Below the pieces are notes generated by a model. It did no database searches, was not told the DNA's origin, and saw nothing but the letters and a program-made list of their open reading frames with translations. A program made the position numbers and the translations under genes. 64,000 nt of DNA from Physella acuta (Eukaryota > Mollusca > Gastropoda > Physidae), in the NCBI RefSeq assembly GCF_028476545.1, contig NW_026733182.1, positions 183,501 through 247,500 on the forward strand, read 5' to 3'. Positions 20,901-34,548 of the stretch are shown piece after piece; the first letter of the stretch is position 1, and each line of letters opens with the position of its first letter.

Positions 20901-22436
20901 AACGACAACCAAAGTATGACTGAATAAAAATTGCCTCTTCTTACCTTTCCTTGTCTTTTAATATCCCCTAATTTTTAAGTTCCAACTACAATATAATAAG
21001 TCACTAGTCTCCCAATAGTAACTGTGCTACAGAATTGCACAGTTATTGAAGGTTTTATTCAAAAGACAACAGACTATAGTTTAAGGTTTATAAAGATAAA
21101 TTAAGGGACGTTAGTAATTCACTGTGTTTTGAAATTCTACTCTATTATCCTTACCACCCTCTGCTTGAGCTAGTTATGCAGTATTACATCACTCCGTAAA
21201 ATTGAGCTGATTGACGAAGTGTTAAATTCTAGCACCTAACAACGAAACAGCAAGGACAATGTTAGCTGTAAATGTAAATTCACAAGTATTTCTTTTAATA
21301 AACTCAACTGGCAAGGAAAAAATGCGCACTTGATTTTAAATCAACTTCCTTAACAATACAAGATTACCACTAAAACCACTAGGTGGAGGAGAGGGGGGGG
21401 GAATAACTAACGTTGTAAAGACAAGGTAATCATCATCAATGTGTACTAAGTATAAATTTTCAGTCCATGCACATTGACTTGATCAAGTACAGCCCAATAA
21501 ACAACAAAATGACATTTACCTTTCGTATTCAAAACACGATTTCAAATTTGTAACTATTAAATTGTACACTATTTTCATTAGTAATACTAGTGTGCTTTAC
21601 TTTATAAAAAAAAACGTTACCTATAAATTTATTAGCCCCATTCAAACGAGAAAGCTGATGCCCCGTGAAAAAGTTACCTATCCTGAAATTTTAGTTTATT
21701 TGATGATAACGTAGATCTTACGTTTAGCACTCGAGTTCGCCATTAACAAAAAAAAAACGTCCGCATCAATTAACGCAGCTTATCATTTCAAAGGGAACGA
21801 GATCTTTGCCTAAGTTTAAAATTATGTTGCAGGATGAGTGAATTGAAAGATATACACACGTATATTTTTTTGTTTTATTAAAACAACGTAACCTTAAATA
21901 TGTGATGTGAGAACGGCTTTATATTTTGACAAGCGCAAATGTTTAGTTTCGAAACACCAACTACATATTGTTTAGAATGTATTACATACTTTTAATATAT
22001 TTTCTAAATCCAGATAAACATGTGACGGCACCTAACAGACAATCATCTGTGGATAATACTATGAAGTCGGATATAAAGAAAACAATCGAGTTTTACAATT
22101 GTGTTTGGGAAAAAAAGCATAAAAAAGCATTGGAGAACTATAATTAATTTTGTACATGCTGATAGTTGTCAATAACTAAATTGTCAGGTTTAACGAAACG
22201 ATTAAAATTAGATTTTTGATGATGACAAAATTAGCAATGTTTGCTAAACTAGGCTGTTTTTTTTTTCTTGATACAATGTGGAGAAAAATAACAGACTATT
22301 TCTATTTATAACGAAAAATGACAATCTCACTAAGTAGGCGTCATGAGCACAAAGAACTAGAAATATTTTTTTTTAAATTTGATTATTAATAAAATTATTA
22401 ATGCACATTAAAACACACACTGTATTGAATCTTTTG
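20901..22436. other. Intergenic DNA upstream of the ankyrin locus
   Basis: No gene, RNA or strong repeat seen. A short G run is at about 21390-21400. Composition is AT-rich throughout. Confidence 0.5.
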
Positions 22437-22479
22437 GAACTTTAAAAGTGTATTTAAATAAAGTAAAACTAATTATATC

Positions 22480-23409
22480 ATGAGTGATATTAATGCTAAA
22501 CGTGAAGATGTAGATGCATTATTAGATGCTTCTCGTCGCGGAGATAATAAAACTATAGACATTTTAATCGAAAAAGGGTGTGACGTTAACGCTGTAGATA
22601 TTAATGGAAGGAATGCATTAATGCTTGCTTCTTTCAATGGACACGATAAAACAGTATATATGTTAATAAACAAAGGTAGTGATGTTAACGCTGTAAATAC
22701 ATTTGGAAGGAATGCATTAATGTTGGCTTCTTTAAATGGACACGATAAAGCTGTAGATCTGTTAATTAACAAAGGAAGTGATGTTAGCGCTGCATATAAA
22801 TTTGGAAGGAATGCATTAATGTTGGCTTCTTTAAATGGACACGATAAAACTGTAGATCTGTTAATTAACAAAGGAAGTGATGTCAACGCTGTAGATAATA
22901 ATGGAAGGAATGCATTAATGTTGGCTTCTTTAAATGGGCACGATAAAACTATAGATCTGTTAATTAACAAAGGAAGTGATGTTAGCGCTGTAAATAAATT
23001 TGGAAGGAATGCATTAATGTTGGCTTCTTTAAATGGACACGATAAAACTATAGATCTGTTAATTAACAAAGGAAGTGATGTTAACGCTGTAGATAATAAT
23101 GGAAGGAATGCATTAATGTTGGCTTCTCTAAAAGGACAAGATAAAACTGTAGCTCTGTTAATTTATAGAGGGAGTGATTTTAAAAAAATCGGCGAATGGA
23201 AGGCTAAAAAATATGAAACCAAAGACGTTAAATGTAATAATTATATTAGTACTAAAGCTGAAGTTTTAATTGGCAAAGAAAAAGCTGCTAAACGATTAAT
23301 TAAACCTGGATTTGATATTAACGTTATCGACACATATGGATGGAGTGCGTTAATGTACGCCGCCAAAAGTGGAGCTAAAGAAACAGTTGAGCTCTTAGTG
23401 AAATTTTGA
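22480..23409 (+). CDS. Ankyrin-repeat protein exon, 309 residues to first stop
   Basis: After a short N-terminal helix (MSDINAKREDVDALLDASRR) come seven consecutive 33-residue ankyrin repeats of the form NGRNALMLASLNGHDKTVDL plus LINKGSDVNAVD. A linker follows with a Lys/Tyr-rich stretch (KKIGEWKAKKYETKDVKCNN), then further repeats (DTYGWSALMYAAKSGAKETV). Ankyrin stacks bind other proteins; no partner is indicated. Relative to the second copy at 60.2 kb, the TGA at 23407 stands where that copy has a Gly codon, and the same frame continues after it with ankyrin-like AVNKDGDNALAIASKYGHKD and IVEFLN to a splice donor at 23527. This is therefore either a shortened protein or a pseudogene with one nonsense change. 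The start is the first Met, 30 bases after a TATTTAAATA that could serve as a TATA element; no acceptor was found upstream. Confidence 0.7.
   Translation: MSDINAKREDVDALLDASRRGDNKTIDILIEKGCDVNAVDINGRNALMLASFNGHDKTVYMLINKGSDVNAVNTFGRNALMLASLNGHDKAVDLLINKGSDVSAAYKFGRNALMLASLNGHDKTVDLLINKGSDVNAVDNNGRNALMLASLNGHDKTIDLLINKGSDVSAVNKFGRNALMLASLNGHDKTIDLLINKGSDVNAVDNNGRNALMLASLKGQDKTVALLIYRGSDFKKIGEWKAKKYETKDVKCNNYISTKAEVLIGKEKAAKRLIKPGFDINVIDTYGWSALMYAAKSGAKETVELLVKF
22590..23165 (+). repeat. 99-bp tandem units inside the ankyrin gene, arranged as 198-bp dimers
   Basis: Six 99-bp units differ by only a few bases over most of their length (core GGAAGGAATGCATTAATG, AATGGACACGATAAAAC). The variable loop alternates DNN and (N/Y)KF, so units 3-4 and 5-6 look like recent copies of a two-unit block. 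Confidence 0.9.
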
Positions 23410-23526
23410 TGTAATTTTCTAGCCGTGAATAAAGATGGAGACAATGCATTAGCTATAGCGTCAAAGTATGGCCATAAAGATATTGTTGAGTTTTTGAACT
23501 CCTTTTACAACTCAAATGTTGTTTCG
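23410..23526 (+). pseudogene. Continuation of the ankyrin frame to a conserved splice donor
   Basis: In frame with the upstream 309-residue frame this encodes CNFLAVNKDGDNALAIASKY, then GHKDIVEFLNSFYNSNVVS, and stops at a donor TTTCG|GTAAGTACTGA. The donor and the 300 bases after it are conserved in the copy at 61.78 kb. The ancestral gene therefore had at least one more downstream exon, which I could not identify. Confidence 0.6.
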
Positions 23527-24193
23527 GTAAGTACTGAGAATGAAATGCATAAAATTATGTGTATATAAACCATGTACTGTCACCTATACTTGTTTAAAGA
23601 GTGCCCTACAGTAAGGATACGGTATGCCAATACGATGTTTAAAACGAACAATGGCTGACACCCAGCGCCCCTGAGTTAGCTTAACCAATTGTTCTGAAGT
23701 ACATTTTGTTCTTGACATTGAAATGTGGCCGAGATATCTTCGTACTCATTATTGCGGAGGGTGATTTGTATACAAGATTTTAATGATTAACACTATGGGA
23801 CCAATAAAATAAATGAAATATAGTGTTGACATCAACCGAAAATTATTCTTTATCGCGGGAAAGCTGATTGCGTAAACTGCTATCCCCTGCTGATAATTGA
23901 ACTGCATCTAATATAGAAGTAGGGCTTAACTATGCCTTCCCAGTTCGTTACTTGTATTTCGCCATAATATTGCCCAGGCCCCTTAGGAATACTGAATTTG
24001 CCAATTTATGACGCCCGAACACAGATTTGTTCCAAAAATATCGACTGTTGAAAATGCGTGGATTGGAGCGGGATGTGGTGGTGTTCTGTTCCTAGTTGAA
24101 TTCAACATCAACGTACTAATATTTTAAACACTCATATGCTGCATGTAAAGAGTTAAATTACGTCGACATTGTTTTTGATAAAAAAAACAGCGA

Positions 24194-24196
<3 letters not shown>
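23527..24196 (+). other. Presumed intron/3' flank of the ankyrin locus
   Basis: About 23527-23860 is colinear with 61784-62085 (GCCAATACGATGTTTAAAAC shared), so it was duplicated with the ankyrin gene. No coding exon is recognised. Confidence 0.55.

Positions 24197-24279
<83 letters not shown>
24197..24279. repeat. (TA)n microsatellite at the Helitron 5' border
   Basis: A pure TA run with one interruption, ending exactly at the TC start of the Helitron. Confidence 0.95.
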
Positions 24280-25421
<1,142 letters not shown>

Positions 25422-25424
25422 GAC

Positions 25425-25806
25425 AGGACAAATTATCTCAGGCAAAATATCTCAGGCAAAATATCTCACGGACAAAAGATACCGGGACAAAATATATCAG
25501 GATAAATGATACCATAGACAAATGATCTAAGACAAAATATCTCAGTCAAAATATCTAACAGCAAAATTGTAATAGTGTTTTGGATGATTTTAGTTAATCT
25601 GAACATTTTTATTGACCGTCATATAGTATTGTTTACTATATTTAATATTGTTTGTAAGCATATTAAGTAATTTAAAGGATTGTTTGCCACATAAATGTGT
25701 CATATTGCTCCAAACATTTTAAATTAATATTTCTAATATAGTAGGCGAAGATTAAAGAAATTTCTTCAATACACAGCGTAGGTGGGCTTGCCAAACATGA
25801 GACAAT
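25425..25806 (+). repeat. Second copy of the repeat with 14-bp minisatellite head
   Basis: Has an expanded head of about nine GACAAAATATCTCAGG-like units, then the same body as 2958-3265 including TTTGCCACATAAA and CTTGCCAAACATGAGACAA. Confidence 0.75.
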
Positions 25807-26155
25807 CCTACCACGTCAGGTGGACGAAACTAGATGGAAGGGAATGAAATAACAACATCTTAGTATCAAAGTGGCCGCCCGCCTGGATGGCAGAGGCATG
25901 CCTTAAGGAAAAGACATCCGCCCTCCATGGACAATACAACTAGCATCTAAAGTCAATAGTTATACGTCGATCACACCTAAGTGATCAGGTGGCTTATTTT
26001 AACGACAGCGGTCATCGCGACGCTAAGTTTGTCGTACATCACATTTTATAAAATTCCGTATCTTTCATAGTCTGTCATGGAAGTCACCTAACGAAAACAG
26101 CACATCTTTTATGTAAAGGGGAAATGAAATTTAACGAGTTATAACGACTAATTAA
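25807..26155. other. Intergenic DNA, nothing recognised
   Basis: No open frame or repeat match in this stretch. It ends with the left target duplication of the MITE that follows. Confidence 0.5.
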
Positions 26156-26307
26156 CAGAGTTTCTTCCAGGTATCTCTGCGGGGAACGAAATGAAATTTA
26201 TATAATTTATATAGAAAATATATACTTTTAACAGTGTCCGGCCCCCCCCCCCCCTCTCCGAAGAAAGTCTACCGCCCCCCGGGGAAAAAAGTCTTGAAGA
26301 AACACTG
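26156..26307 (+). mobile_element. hAT MITE with perfect 8-bp target duplication (reference copy)
   Basis: CAGAGTTTCTTCCAGGTATC at the left and GTCTTGAAGAAACACTG at the right are inverted ends. CTAATTAA flanks both sides exactly (26148-26155 and 26308-26315). The 152-bp interior has TATAGAAAATATATACTTTT and C runs. This copy settles that the CAG(A/T)GTTTCTTTCAG family is hAT-type. Confidence 0.88.
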
Positions 26308-26315
26308 CTAATTAA

Positions 26316-26579
26316 TAATATAAATGCTAAAATAGATTATTAAAATACGTCCAACGAATACAGAGAATATTAGCTTTACAACCCCCCCTCCCACCCCTCG
26401 CCAAACACACGTATTAAATACCTTGAATCAGTTTTAGATTGGTTATGGAAAAATAATTTTAATAATTACAAATTATATATTTAATTAATTAATTAATTAA
26501 TTAATAATTATATTTATATATATTTATAAATAGGTCACTCATATTGTGTATATGATTACTATGTCAGAGTTATAAAATC

Positions 26580-26658
<79 letters not shown>

Positions 26659-26830
26659 AGAGGTCAGTGTGGTCGGGTCGGTAAAGTGAAAATCTCCTAG
26701 TCCAAACTCTCGGGCTTGATAGATAGGGACAGCACGCCATGTAGGAGAGAAAACGCACAAAATAACAACAAAGATTCTTGCGTAGTATTTTGTTTTTTTA
26801 GTGAACAAAAGCCACGGAAAGCAAACCCAG
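26316..26830. other. Intergenic DNA with (TA)n
   Basis: Contains an (ATTA)n patch near 26480-26505 and a (TA)n run at 26582-26655. The frames over it are IYIY repeats and not genes. Confidence 0.6.
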
Positions 26831-27228
26831 AAATAATTATCATTAAAAAAGTTTTTAAAAACCCACGTTTTCTGATTGAACTAAAAAAAATAAATAAATG
26901 CTATACATCACAATAATGCAAGCGATCACTCTACTATAAGCGATGAAAAACGTGGGGCGCCGAAGTAAAAGTTTTTTATCGGTCATTGTTAATATAAGAT
27001 TTAAAAGTTATTTTACTATTGATTAGATAATACTATTGAGTTTTATTGGGGAGCTTGTAGAGAGTCAACAGTATTAGAAACTGTAAGAAAATCACGGCGC
27101 CCCACGTTTTTCATCGCTTATAGTAGAGTGATCGCTTGCATTATTGTGATGTATAGCATTTATTTTCTTTTTTTTTTAGTTCAATCAGAAAACGTGGATT
27201 TTAAAAACTTTTTTAATGATAATTATTT
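26831..27228. mobile_element. Foldback MITE with about 135-bp inverted arms
   Basis: The left arm 26831-26962 and right arm 27096-27228 are inverted copies with very few differences: outer AAATAATTATCATTAAAAAA, middle GCAAGCGATCACTCTACTAT, inner GAAAAACGTGGGGCGCCG. The loop is about 133 bases. No transposase. No clear target duplication was found. Arms this similar point to a recent insertion or arm conversion. Confidence 0.85.
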
Positions 27229-27900
27229 TCCACTTTTTAGTCTTTGTCTGTTTGTTTGCATTCAAATCTTGCTATCGATTTTATCTTCTCGCATTCATAT
27301 TTTTTTTTTTTGGGTAAACGAAGACAACTCGTAAAAAACACGTGCCTTTTCCAAACGACGTTTCTTCTGTGTTGCCGTTTCTTTCACCGTTGTTTGTACA
27401 CAAACACCGCGTGACCACTACTCAGTACGCCAAAAGAGGGAGAGTACCGAATCTTGTTTTCATCAAATTACAATTACTGGGTTATGTCCCTTTTTCCCCA
27501 CGTTTTTTTTACAAATATATAGGGGTCTAAAATGATCAATAAAATGTTTCCATGGATCAATTTAGTAATAATAACAATTGAATATTTTATTGTCATCGGA
27601 AACAAAGCTTCCCTGAAAATTTCAGCGCGCTAGCTAACTGGGAAGTGCCCGAAATTTCGATTGCAAGATTTGATTGGAGAACCTATCAAACAAACAAACA
27701 GACGCGAAAGCAAGTTAAAAGGAAAACGTGGGAAAAAGTTAAGCAGGCTGAAGTATGAGTCAACGGTCAAATGGCGCATAACAAGACATAAAATACTTTA
27801 TTAATACATTGTCGAGTTGTGTAATGGTGAGGAAAACATCAAAAATAGCAATTACAAACGAAGAAGAAGACATTAATGTATCTGGAACGCAATGGCTGCA

Positions 27901-27969
<69 letters not shown>

Positions 27970-28088
27970 TCAAGATTGGATGCATTAAAAAAAGTTATAA
28001 ACATAATTAGAATTTGCAAGTCACAATTTACTAACATACCCACTGTCTCTGTGTGTCTAAAACTTAAAACTATTCTTAACACTCGCAG
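27229..28088. other. Sequence upstream of the UBA/RING exon
   Basis: No BIR exon found. The 62-68-residue frames at 27128-27530 have no domain. A (TA)n run occupies 27902-27967. The last 30 bases before 28089 are a pyrimidine-biased tract ending CACTCGCAG, the acceptor of the next exon. Confidence 0.5.
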
Positions 28089-28533
28089 GTGAAACCCAAA
28101 CCATCGAAAGAAGATGATATAGTCAAGCAGGTGCTTAGCCTTGACATATCAGAAGACCTGGTCAAGAAAACTCTACAGAAAAGGCTGGAAGCTAAAGGCA
28201 CACAGTTTGAGAGTGCAGAAGCCCTGATTGAGTCCATACTAAAAGACAACATAAGAAGGCCCAGCGCGTCCTTATATGGTGACCCCCTGGTCTCAACTCA
28301 ATTAAAGAAGGGGGATACTGAGGTGAAGGAGCTGCTACGGTGTAGAAAATGCTTTAATGAGGATGTGGACACACAATTTAAACCTTGTGGCCATCTGTCG
28401 TGTAGCAACTGTGGTTTTGATGTTGACGTTTGTCCGATCTGCAAATCTCCAATTAAAGCAAAAAAAAATCTTTCTTACATAGTAATATTAGCTGTTATTA
28501 TCAAGGTATGTATATGAATGCGTATGAGTTTGC

Positions 28534-28601
<68 letters not shown>

Positions 28602-30787
28602 GCATACTCATATATACGCATACTCATATATATATATATATATATAATTTCAATGCTTAAATATCAGCTTTGCAGCCTATCATAATTAAAACTTTTGTCA
28701 CATTGCATTGCCGTTAGGTCTTGACCCACGTGCCGAGTTTGCAAAAATCGGTGTTGTATAATTTATCGAACTATTGCTCGCAATTTCTGCTTCATGGACG
28801 ACGGATGAATCAAGTTAAATAGAATATTGTTAAAACTAAACAAAAATGTGTCAAGATTTTAAATAAATATCAATTAAATAAACCATTTTAACAAATTCCT
28901 ATAGTTATAAAGTAAGGCTGGCTTCAAGGTGTGTTCTTTAAGTTGTTTTAAAATGGATAGGATTACAAAAGTCGTCAGTCGTTTGTATTTTGTTGAAAGC
29001 CAACTCATAGATGTTTATAGACGCATATCATAGTTATCTGTTGGTTTTAGATATTGTTTTTAATCAAGCTAATCTCAACAGCTTGTTTCATTTATAAGCA
29101 TCCTTCGCATTCGCTTAAACTATTACCTTCTTAGTTTAGTAAAGGTCTTAAGGAAATTCATTGCACATAGTTAAAAGTTTATATTATGTTCAATATAGTT
29201 ATACATTTTATTCGTATAATGCAAATATAGATTTTCATACTGTGGTGAACATGGAAATCGATTACGAGTAAAAAAAAATACTTTTAAATATTGAATTATC
29301 ATCCAATGTGTTTTACCAATAATGGCTTAATTTTAAAAATTGATAACTTTAATTTTAAATGAAAATTAACAGGAAAGCTAATAGCGATTTTATTGCTAAA
29401 TCAAACGTGATGAAACCACGAATAATTTATTTGTTTGTAGTTAAGACATAATTTCTCTCTAGGTCAACATTTTAAATTATCTTTACAAATAATATTTCAT
29501 ATCAGTAGACAATTCGCTTATTACTCGCTATTCATGACTTTTATTTTAGATTAATGACTGCTGATCAACTGTATACTAATAACTAATACCTCGTCCAACC
29601 TAATAAGTAATTAGTTAACTTTTCGGCTATTTAGGTAAAAACTGAAGATACAAAGAAATATCCTACCACACCAAAATCTCAAGGAATTGAAGGTAATAGT
29701 ATTCGATTGTTTAGTAGTTTATTTGGCCATTACGAACATAACTTATAATTTTAAGCATACTGTCTAAAATGCATAATAGAGTATATTCTCAGAAAGTAGA
29801 ACGATTAGGTGGTCAGCGCTTTGTCCTGCTGTCTTTACTTTATCCAACAAAAGGCAGCATTCAACTGAGCTAGAGTGAGGGACTCAGACAGATTGTTGCC
29901 TAATGAGTGTAAGATAGTAGAAAGTTTTAGCTTTAGAAAGTATTTTTATTTGATTTTTTTAAAATCATTAATTTAAGTAACTTGTCGTTGTAAAGCCTTC
30001 GGTTTATTTGATTTGATACACATTTCGGTCTTTGTTTTTGATACATTTATCTTATACCAAGTGGTGACTAAAACGTGTGATCTGTGGTTACATTATCTAT
30101 TCCTAATACAATAAGTATTTTTTTAATACAATAAGTAATCTGCTTACCTTAGTTAAAATGGGTTGTTTTTGTTGTGTGTGTGTTCTTTGTTTTACAATTA
30201 TAGATTTGTGTGTGCGTAGTTTAAGCAGTATTATCTTTGATAGGTTGTTAAAATGAAAATGTACTATAGTTATCTATGATGATATAACGATGGAAATTAC
30301 ATGAACATGATGTACACTTTGTTTGGCTCAAATACAATTCGAAAAATTATAATATTATCAGGCTTCACACAAGAATGTCGCATTTATTTACGAACACGTC
30401 ATCCAGAGAATAGTACAAAGCGATTATAAACATATTCACTAAACTTTATCTTTCCATTTATTGTGTAACTTCACAGACCAAACAGCACCGATACGTGGGC
30501 GACTACAAGAGAGACACTACAAAATCCTTCAACAAAACTACCCTTATTTAGTTGATGAAATTGATGGGAAGTTTTTAACTGGTTATTTGTTTTCTAAGAA
30601 CATAATCTCTGAAGATGATATGCAGCAAGTGAATTCAAAACCGACACGTACAGAGCGGACCGAAGCTCTGCTTTATTTAATTCTTCGTGCGGGACCCAGA
30701 CGGGCGTTTCCCGAGTTTATAAATTCTCTAAGGAAAGATTATCCACAGGTGGTGGATAGGTTACAAAAGTATGACGATAAAATATAA
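28089..30787 (+). CDS. IAP-like protein, 3' part: UBA, RING and CARD exons (5' end not found)
   Basis: Three exons (28089-28505, 29635-29692, 30477-30787) join in matching phases (0, then 1) into 261 residues. Residues about 8-55 ([20 protein letters not shown] and on through [12 protein letters not shown]) are the UBA-like domain of molluscan IAPs, which binds ubiquitin. A RING follows with Cys85, 88, 100, His102, Cys105, 108, 115 and 118, the E3 ligase module; the gap between His102 and Cys105 is one residue shorter than usual in IAPs. After a 19-residue linker exon comes a CARD (about 165-255: [40 protein letters not shown]), a death-fold interaction module. It presumably acts in apoptosis or innate signalling. 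The start codon must lie in an upstream exon, since the first exon opens at an acceptor. No BIR domain was seen upstream. Poly(A) signal candidates are 30808-30813 and 31390-31395. Confidence 0.82.
28517..28646. repeat. (TA)n with inverted GCGTAT/ATACGC flanks in the first IAP-like intron
   Basis: TA repeats at about 28537-28600 and 28625-28646 are bordered by ATGCGTATGAGT on the left and ATACGCATACTCATA, twice, on the right, giving a foldback around the microsatellite just after the splice donor. Confidence 0.85.
28647..29634 (+). other. Rest of intron between the RING and linker exons
   Basis: 28715-28830 is a diverged dispersed repeat shared with 17095-17225. Otherwise AT-rich with no exon recognised. 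The acceptor is TTCGGCTATTTAG at 29634. Confidence 0.55.
29693..30476 (+). other. Intron between the linker and CARD exons
   Basis: Donor GAAG|GTAATA and acceptor TTGTGTAACTTCACAG. Nothing else is recognised inside. Confidence 0.6.
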
Positions 30788-30807
30788 AGATAAAAATAGT
30801 GATTAAT

Positions 30808-30813
30808 AATAAA
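30808..30813 (+). terminator. Candidate poly(A) signal of the IAP-like gene
   Basis: AATAAA 21 bases after the CARD stop codon. A second AATAAA at 31390 would give a 600-base 3' untranslated region; the choice cannot be made from sequence. Confidence 0.45.
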
Positions 30814-30839
30814 ATTAAAAGTACAACTTTCTATATTGT

Positions 30840-31535
30840 TAAAATGTATAGTTGAATATTATCTGGTCATAACTTTTAGTTTTTTCTTTGTTTATTATGT
30901 AATATTTTTTACTGTATGAAAACTATTCTCGTTTATCGTAACTCTTGAAGATACTAGTTCTTGTAGTAATTGGGTCAGTTCTGAATGGGATGCGATGTTT
31001 ATCCCGATTAGGGTGATGTTTTAATGAGCGTATATTGAGGGTTAATGAACTCATTCAATTTGATTAGTTGCTGTTACCTGCCTATATGGGAGATCGTAGA
31101 TTTTTAGTAAAAATGTAAGTATAAGATGAAGTTGTTTCAGATACATAAGTCACAATATTGTGAAGCGATACTATTTAGTATAATGTGGTTCAATCTCAGC
31201 ACACTTTGTTATTACTTTTTAAGATAGTTGTATCTTAATGCATATTTTTTATATGATGATGTTGAATTTTAGAAGTGTTTTTTCGCTCTGTGTTTTATAC
31301 ACATAAAATTGAGTTTTTCCTACAGTGTTTTACTTTAAACTTTCCGTACTATGATACAGTGGGATTTTGGACAATTTGTATTTAGAAAGAATAAAATCAC
31401 AATTTAACTCATTAATTTGTTAAAATTCGAATAACGTTATAAAGATAAATATATTTTTGTGTGATTACTAACTATAAGTTTATAATATTAAACTTTAATT
31501 AAATTTTTCTTTGTGATGTTACATTTTATATGCCG
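30840..31535. other. 3' flank of the IAP-like gene
   Basis: AT-rich, possibly part of a longer 3' untranslated region; see the AATAAA at 31390. No other feature. Confidence 0.45.
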
Positions 31536-31780
31536 AACCTACACATCCCCTATTGAACTTCCGATCCATATGGCAAATGATGTAGAGTTCACTTGTTATG
31601 TAAACTGAGAAAAAATTAAAGTGGATACCTTTAGGACCAATTGTAATTATTTTCCCTGACTTGAGGTGTGTGGAATATGGGACTTCCTACGGACCAAAAC
31701 CCGAGATCCGAACTCTAAACCTTTGGGTTAGTGGTCGTAAGCTCTACCAACTTACCATGCAGTCACAAAGAACCTACAAT
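31536..31780 (-). mobile_element. tRNA-derived SINE
   Basis: On the minus strand from about 31775 the sequence has an A-box-like TGGTAAGTTGGTAGAGCTTA followed about 30 bases later by a B-box-like GAGTTCGGATC, the internal RNA polymerase III promoter spacing of a tRNA. The body then runs to the dispersed core (GAACTCTACATCATTTGCC at about 31570-31590). The tRNA part has lost cloverleaf pairing, so this is a SINE and not a tRNA gene. Confidence 0.6.
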
Positions 31781-32629
31781 ACAACCAAAGCCGGACGTAA
31801 CAACATTTATTTCAATTTTTTTTTTATATTTAAATTTTAAAATTCTTTTTGTACATTTTGGTAAAGTTAATTTTAGTCAATTAAAAATTTGCTAAAAATA
31901 TAATGTAAATTTTTCTTTCTTAAATATTTGTATGTTTCTTAACAAAAATTACTTTAACCCGTTTTTAATTAATTCATTTGTTTTGAATATTTATACAAAA
32001 GTAGATTTTGTAGTAATGTATTTACTGTACGTTTTTCAATACATAAATGCTTTTATATTTTAACTTAATTGTATATTATGCACTTTATTAGCTTGCTGTT
32101 TATAGTTTGTAGTTAAATACGTTGAAGTTGGTTTAAAGGGATAAACAGTACTTCAGTATACAATATGTAATGTCTTCTTTTTTAAACTAAAATGTCAAAT
32201 ACTGTTACATTCTGAAAAAGAATTTCGAAGGAACTAATTACTACACATATATTTAAGCAATTCTAAATCTATATTGTCTTGTAAGATTGATAAAACTAAA
32301 TATTAAATTTATACGATAAGAGTAATTAATTCGTAATTTAGTAAGATTATTGTTTTATTAGTAGTAGTTTCACATTTATATTTATATTAACAGTTTTAAA
32401 TTTAAATTATTACATTATTCATATATTACTTTGATAAGTGTCTCGTGATTGACGTCACATTACTTAGCCAATTTTTCCCAGTCATGCGTATCTTAACACA
32501 AAGACGAAAATGCGAACCTTCCCAATCCACCTACATGAACTGACTTCACAAAGTCCTATCAAACCGTAAACACTCCTCCATAGTAAGCAACAATATAACG
32601 AAAGTTACAAAAGTTGCCAAATATATATA
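31781..32629. other. Intergenic DNA, nothing recognised
   Basis: AT-rich sequence with many T runs. No gene or repeat match. Confidence 0.5.
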
Positions 32630-33940
<1,311 letters not shown>

Positions 33941-34356
33941 TAATGAATTTCTCCTTCTTCGTTCATAATTTTAGTTTTGGAAGGGATCCCCTCCAACACA
34001 ATTAATTATACGTGTCAAATGGTTTTTCGCCATTGAGGCCATTTACTCCAATTTCAGCCTGCTTTTCTTTTTGGATTTGCTTCGATAACCTTTGTACAAC
34101 CAAGAACAAGCTACAAAGCAGCAGTTGTTTGATTTGATTTTGGAGTTTTCTCTCCTAGAAGAGTGGTTGTCCCCAGCTAACTAGCCTCATCTGCCCGAGT
34201 CTGTAATGAATAATTTGCATGGTCGTCCGTAAAATTAAAAACACAAAACGTTTTAATAGGCTTCACCGAGATAGCTCTAGACTGGGAAATAAATAAAAGT
34301 TCTAAACATTAGGCGCCATTAATGTCTTTTATTACAGGAATTTAAAATGTTCATTC

Positions 34357-34548
34357 TGTAATAGATTGATGTTTTTTTATTATGATACACTGGACGATAG
34401 AGCCACGTTGATGTATATCTAGCTTTATTCGAAACTGGAAGACACATGGCATAACATACAAGGGACATCACTCAAAACAACATTATAAATATAAGACTAA
34501 TACAAGAAGAGTGAGTTCCCTTGACTTCACAATTTTCAATATATTACA
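34357..34548 (-). repeat. 3' LTR of the Gypsy element
   Basis: 192 bp, TGTAATAG on the + strand to ATATTACA. Pairs with 38633-38824. Confidence 0.93.

Noticed and set aside
20625-20912. 95-residue minus-strand frame
   Set aside because: Shadow of a LINE polymerase tail on the + strand.
22473-23069. 198-residue minus-strand repeat protein
   Set aside because: Shadow of the ankyrin 99-bp units; periodicity comes from the + strand gene.
31690-31775. Functional tRNA gene on the minus strand
   Set aside because: A- and B-box-like sequences are present but the arms do not pair properly and the sequence continues into a dispersed repeat body; better read as a SINE.
34020-34350. Independent gene in the left part of block A
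   Set aside because: The same sequence in block B is non-coding in all frames; shared similarity is from duplication of repeat DNA.
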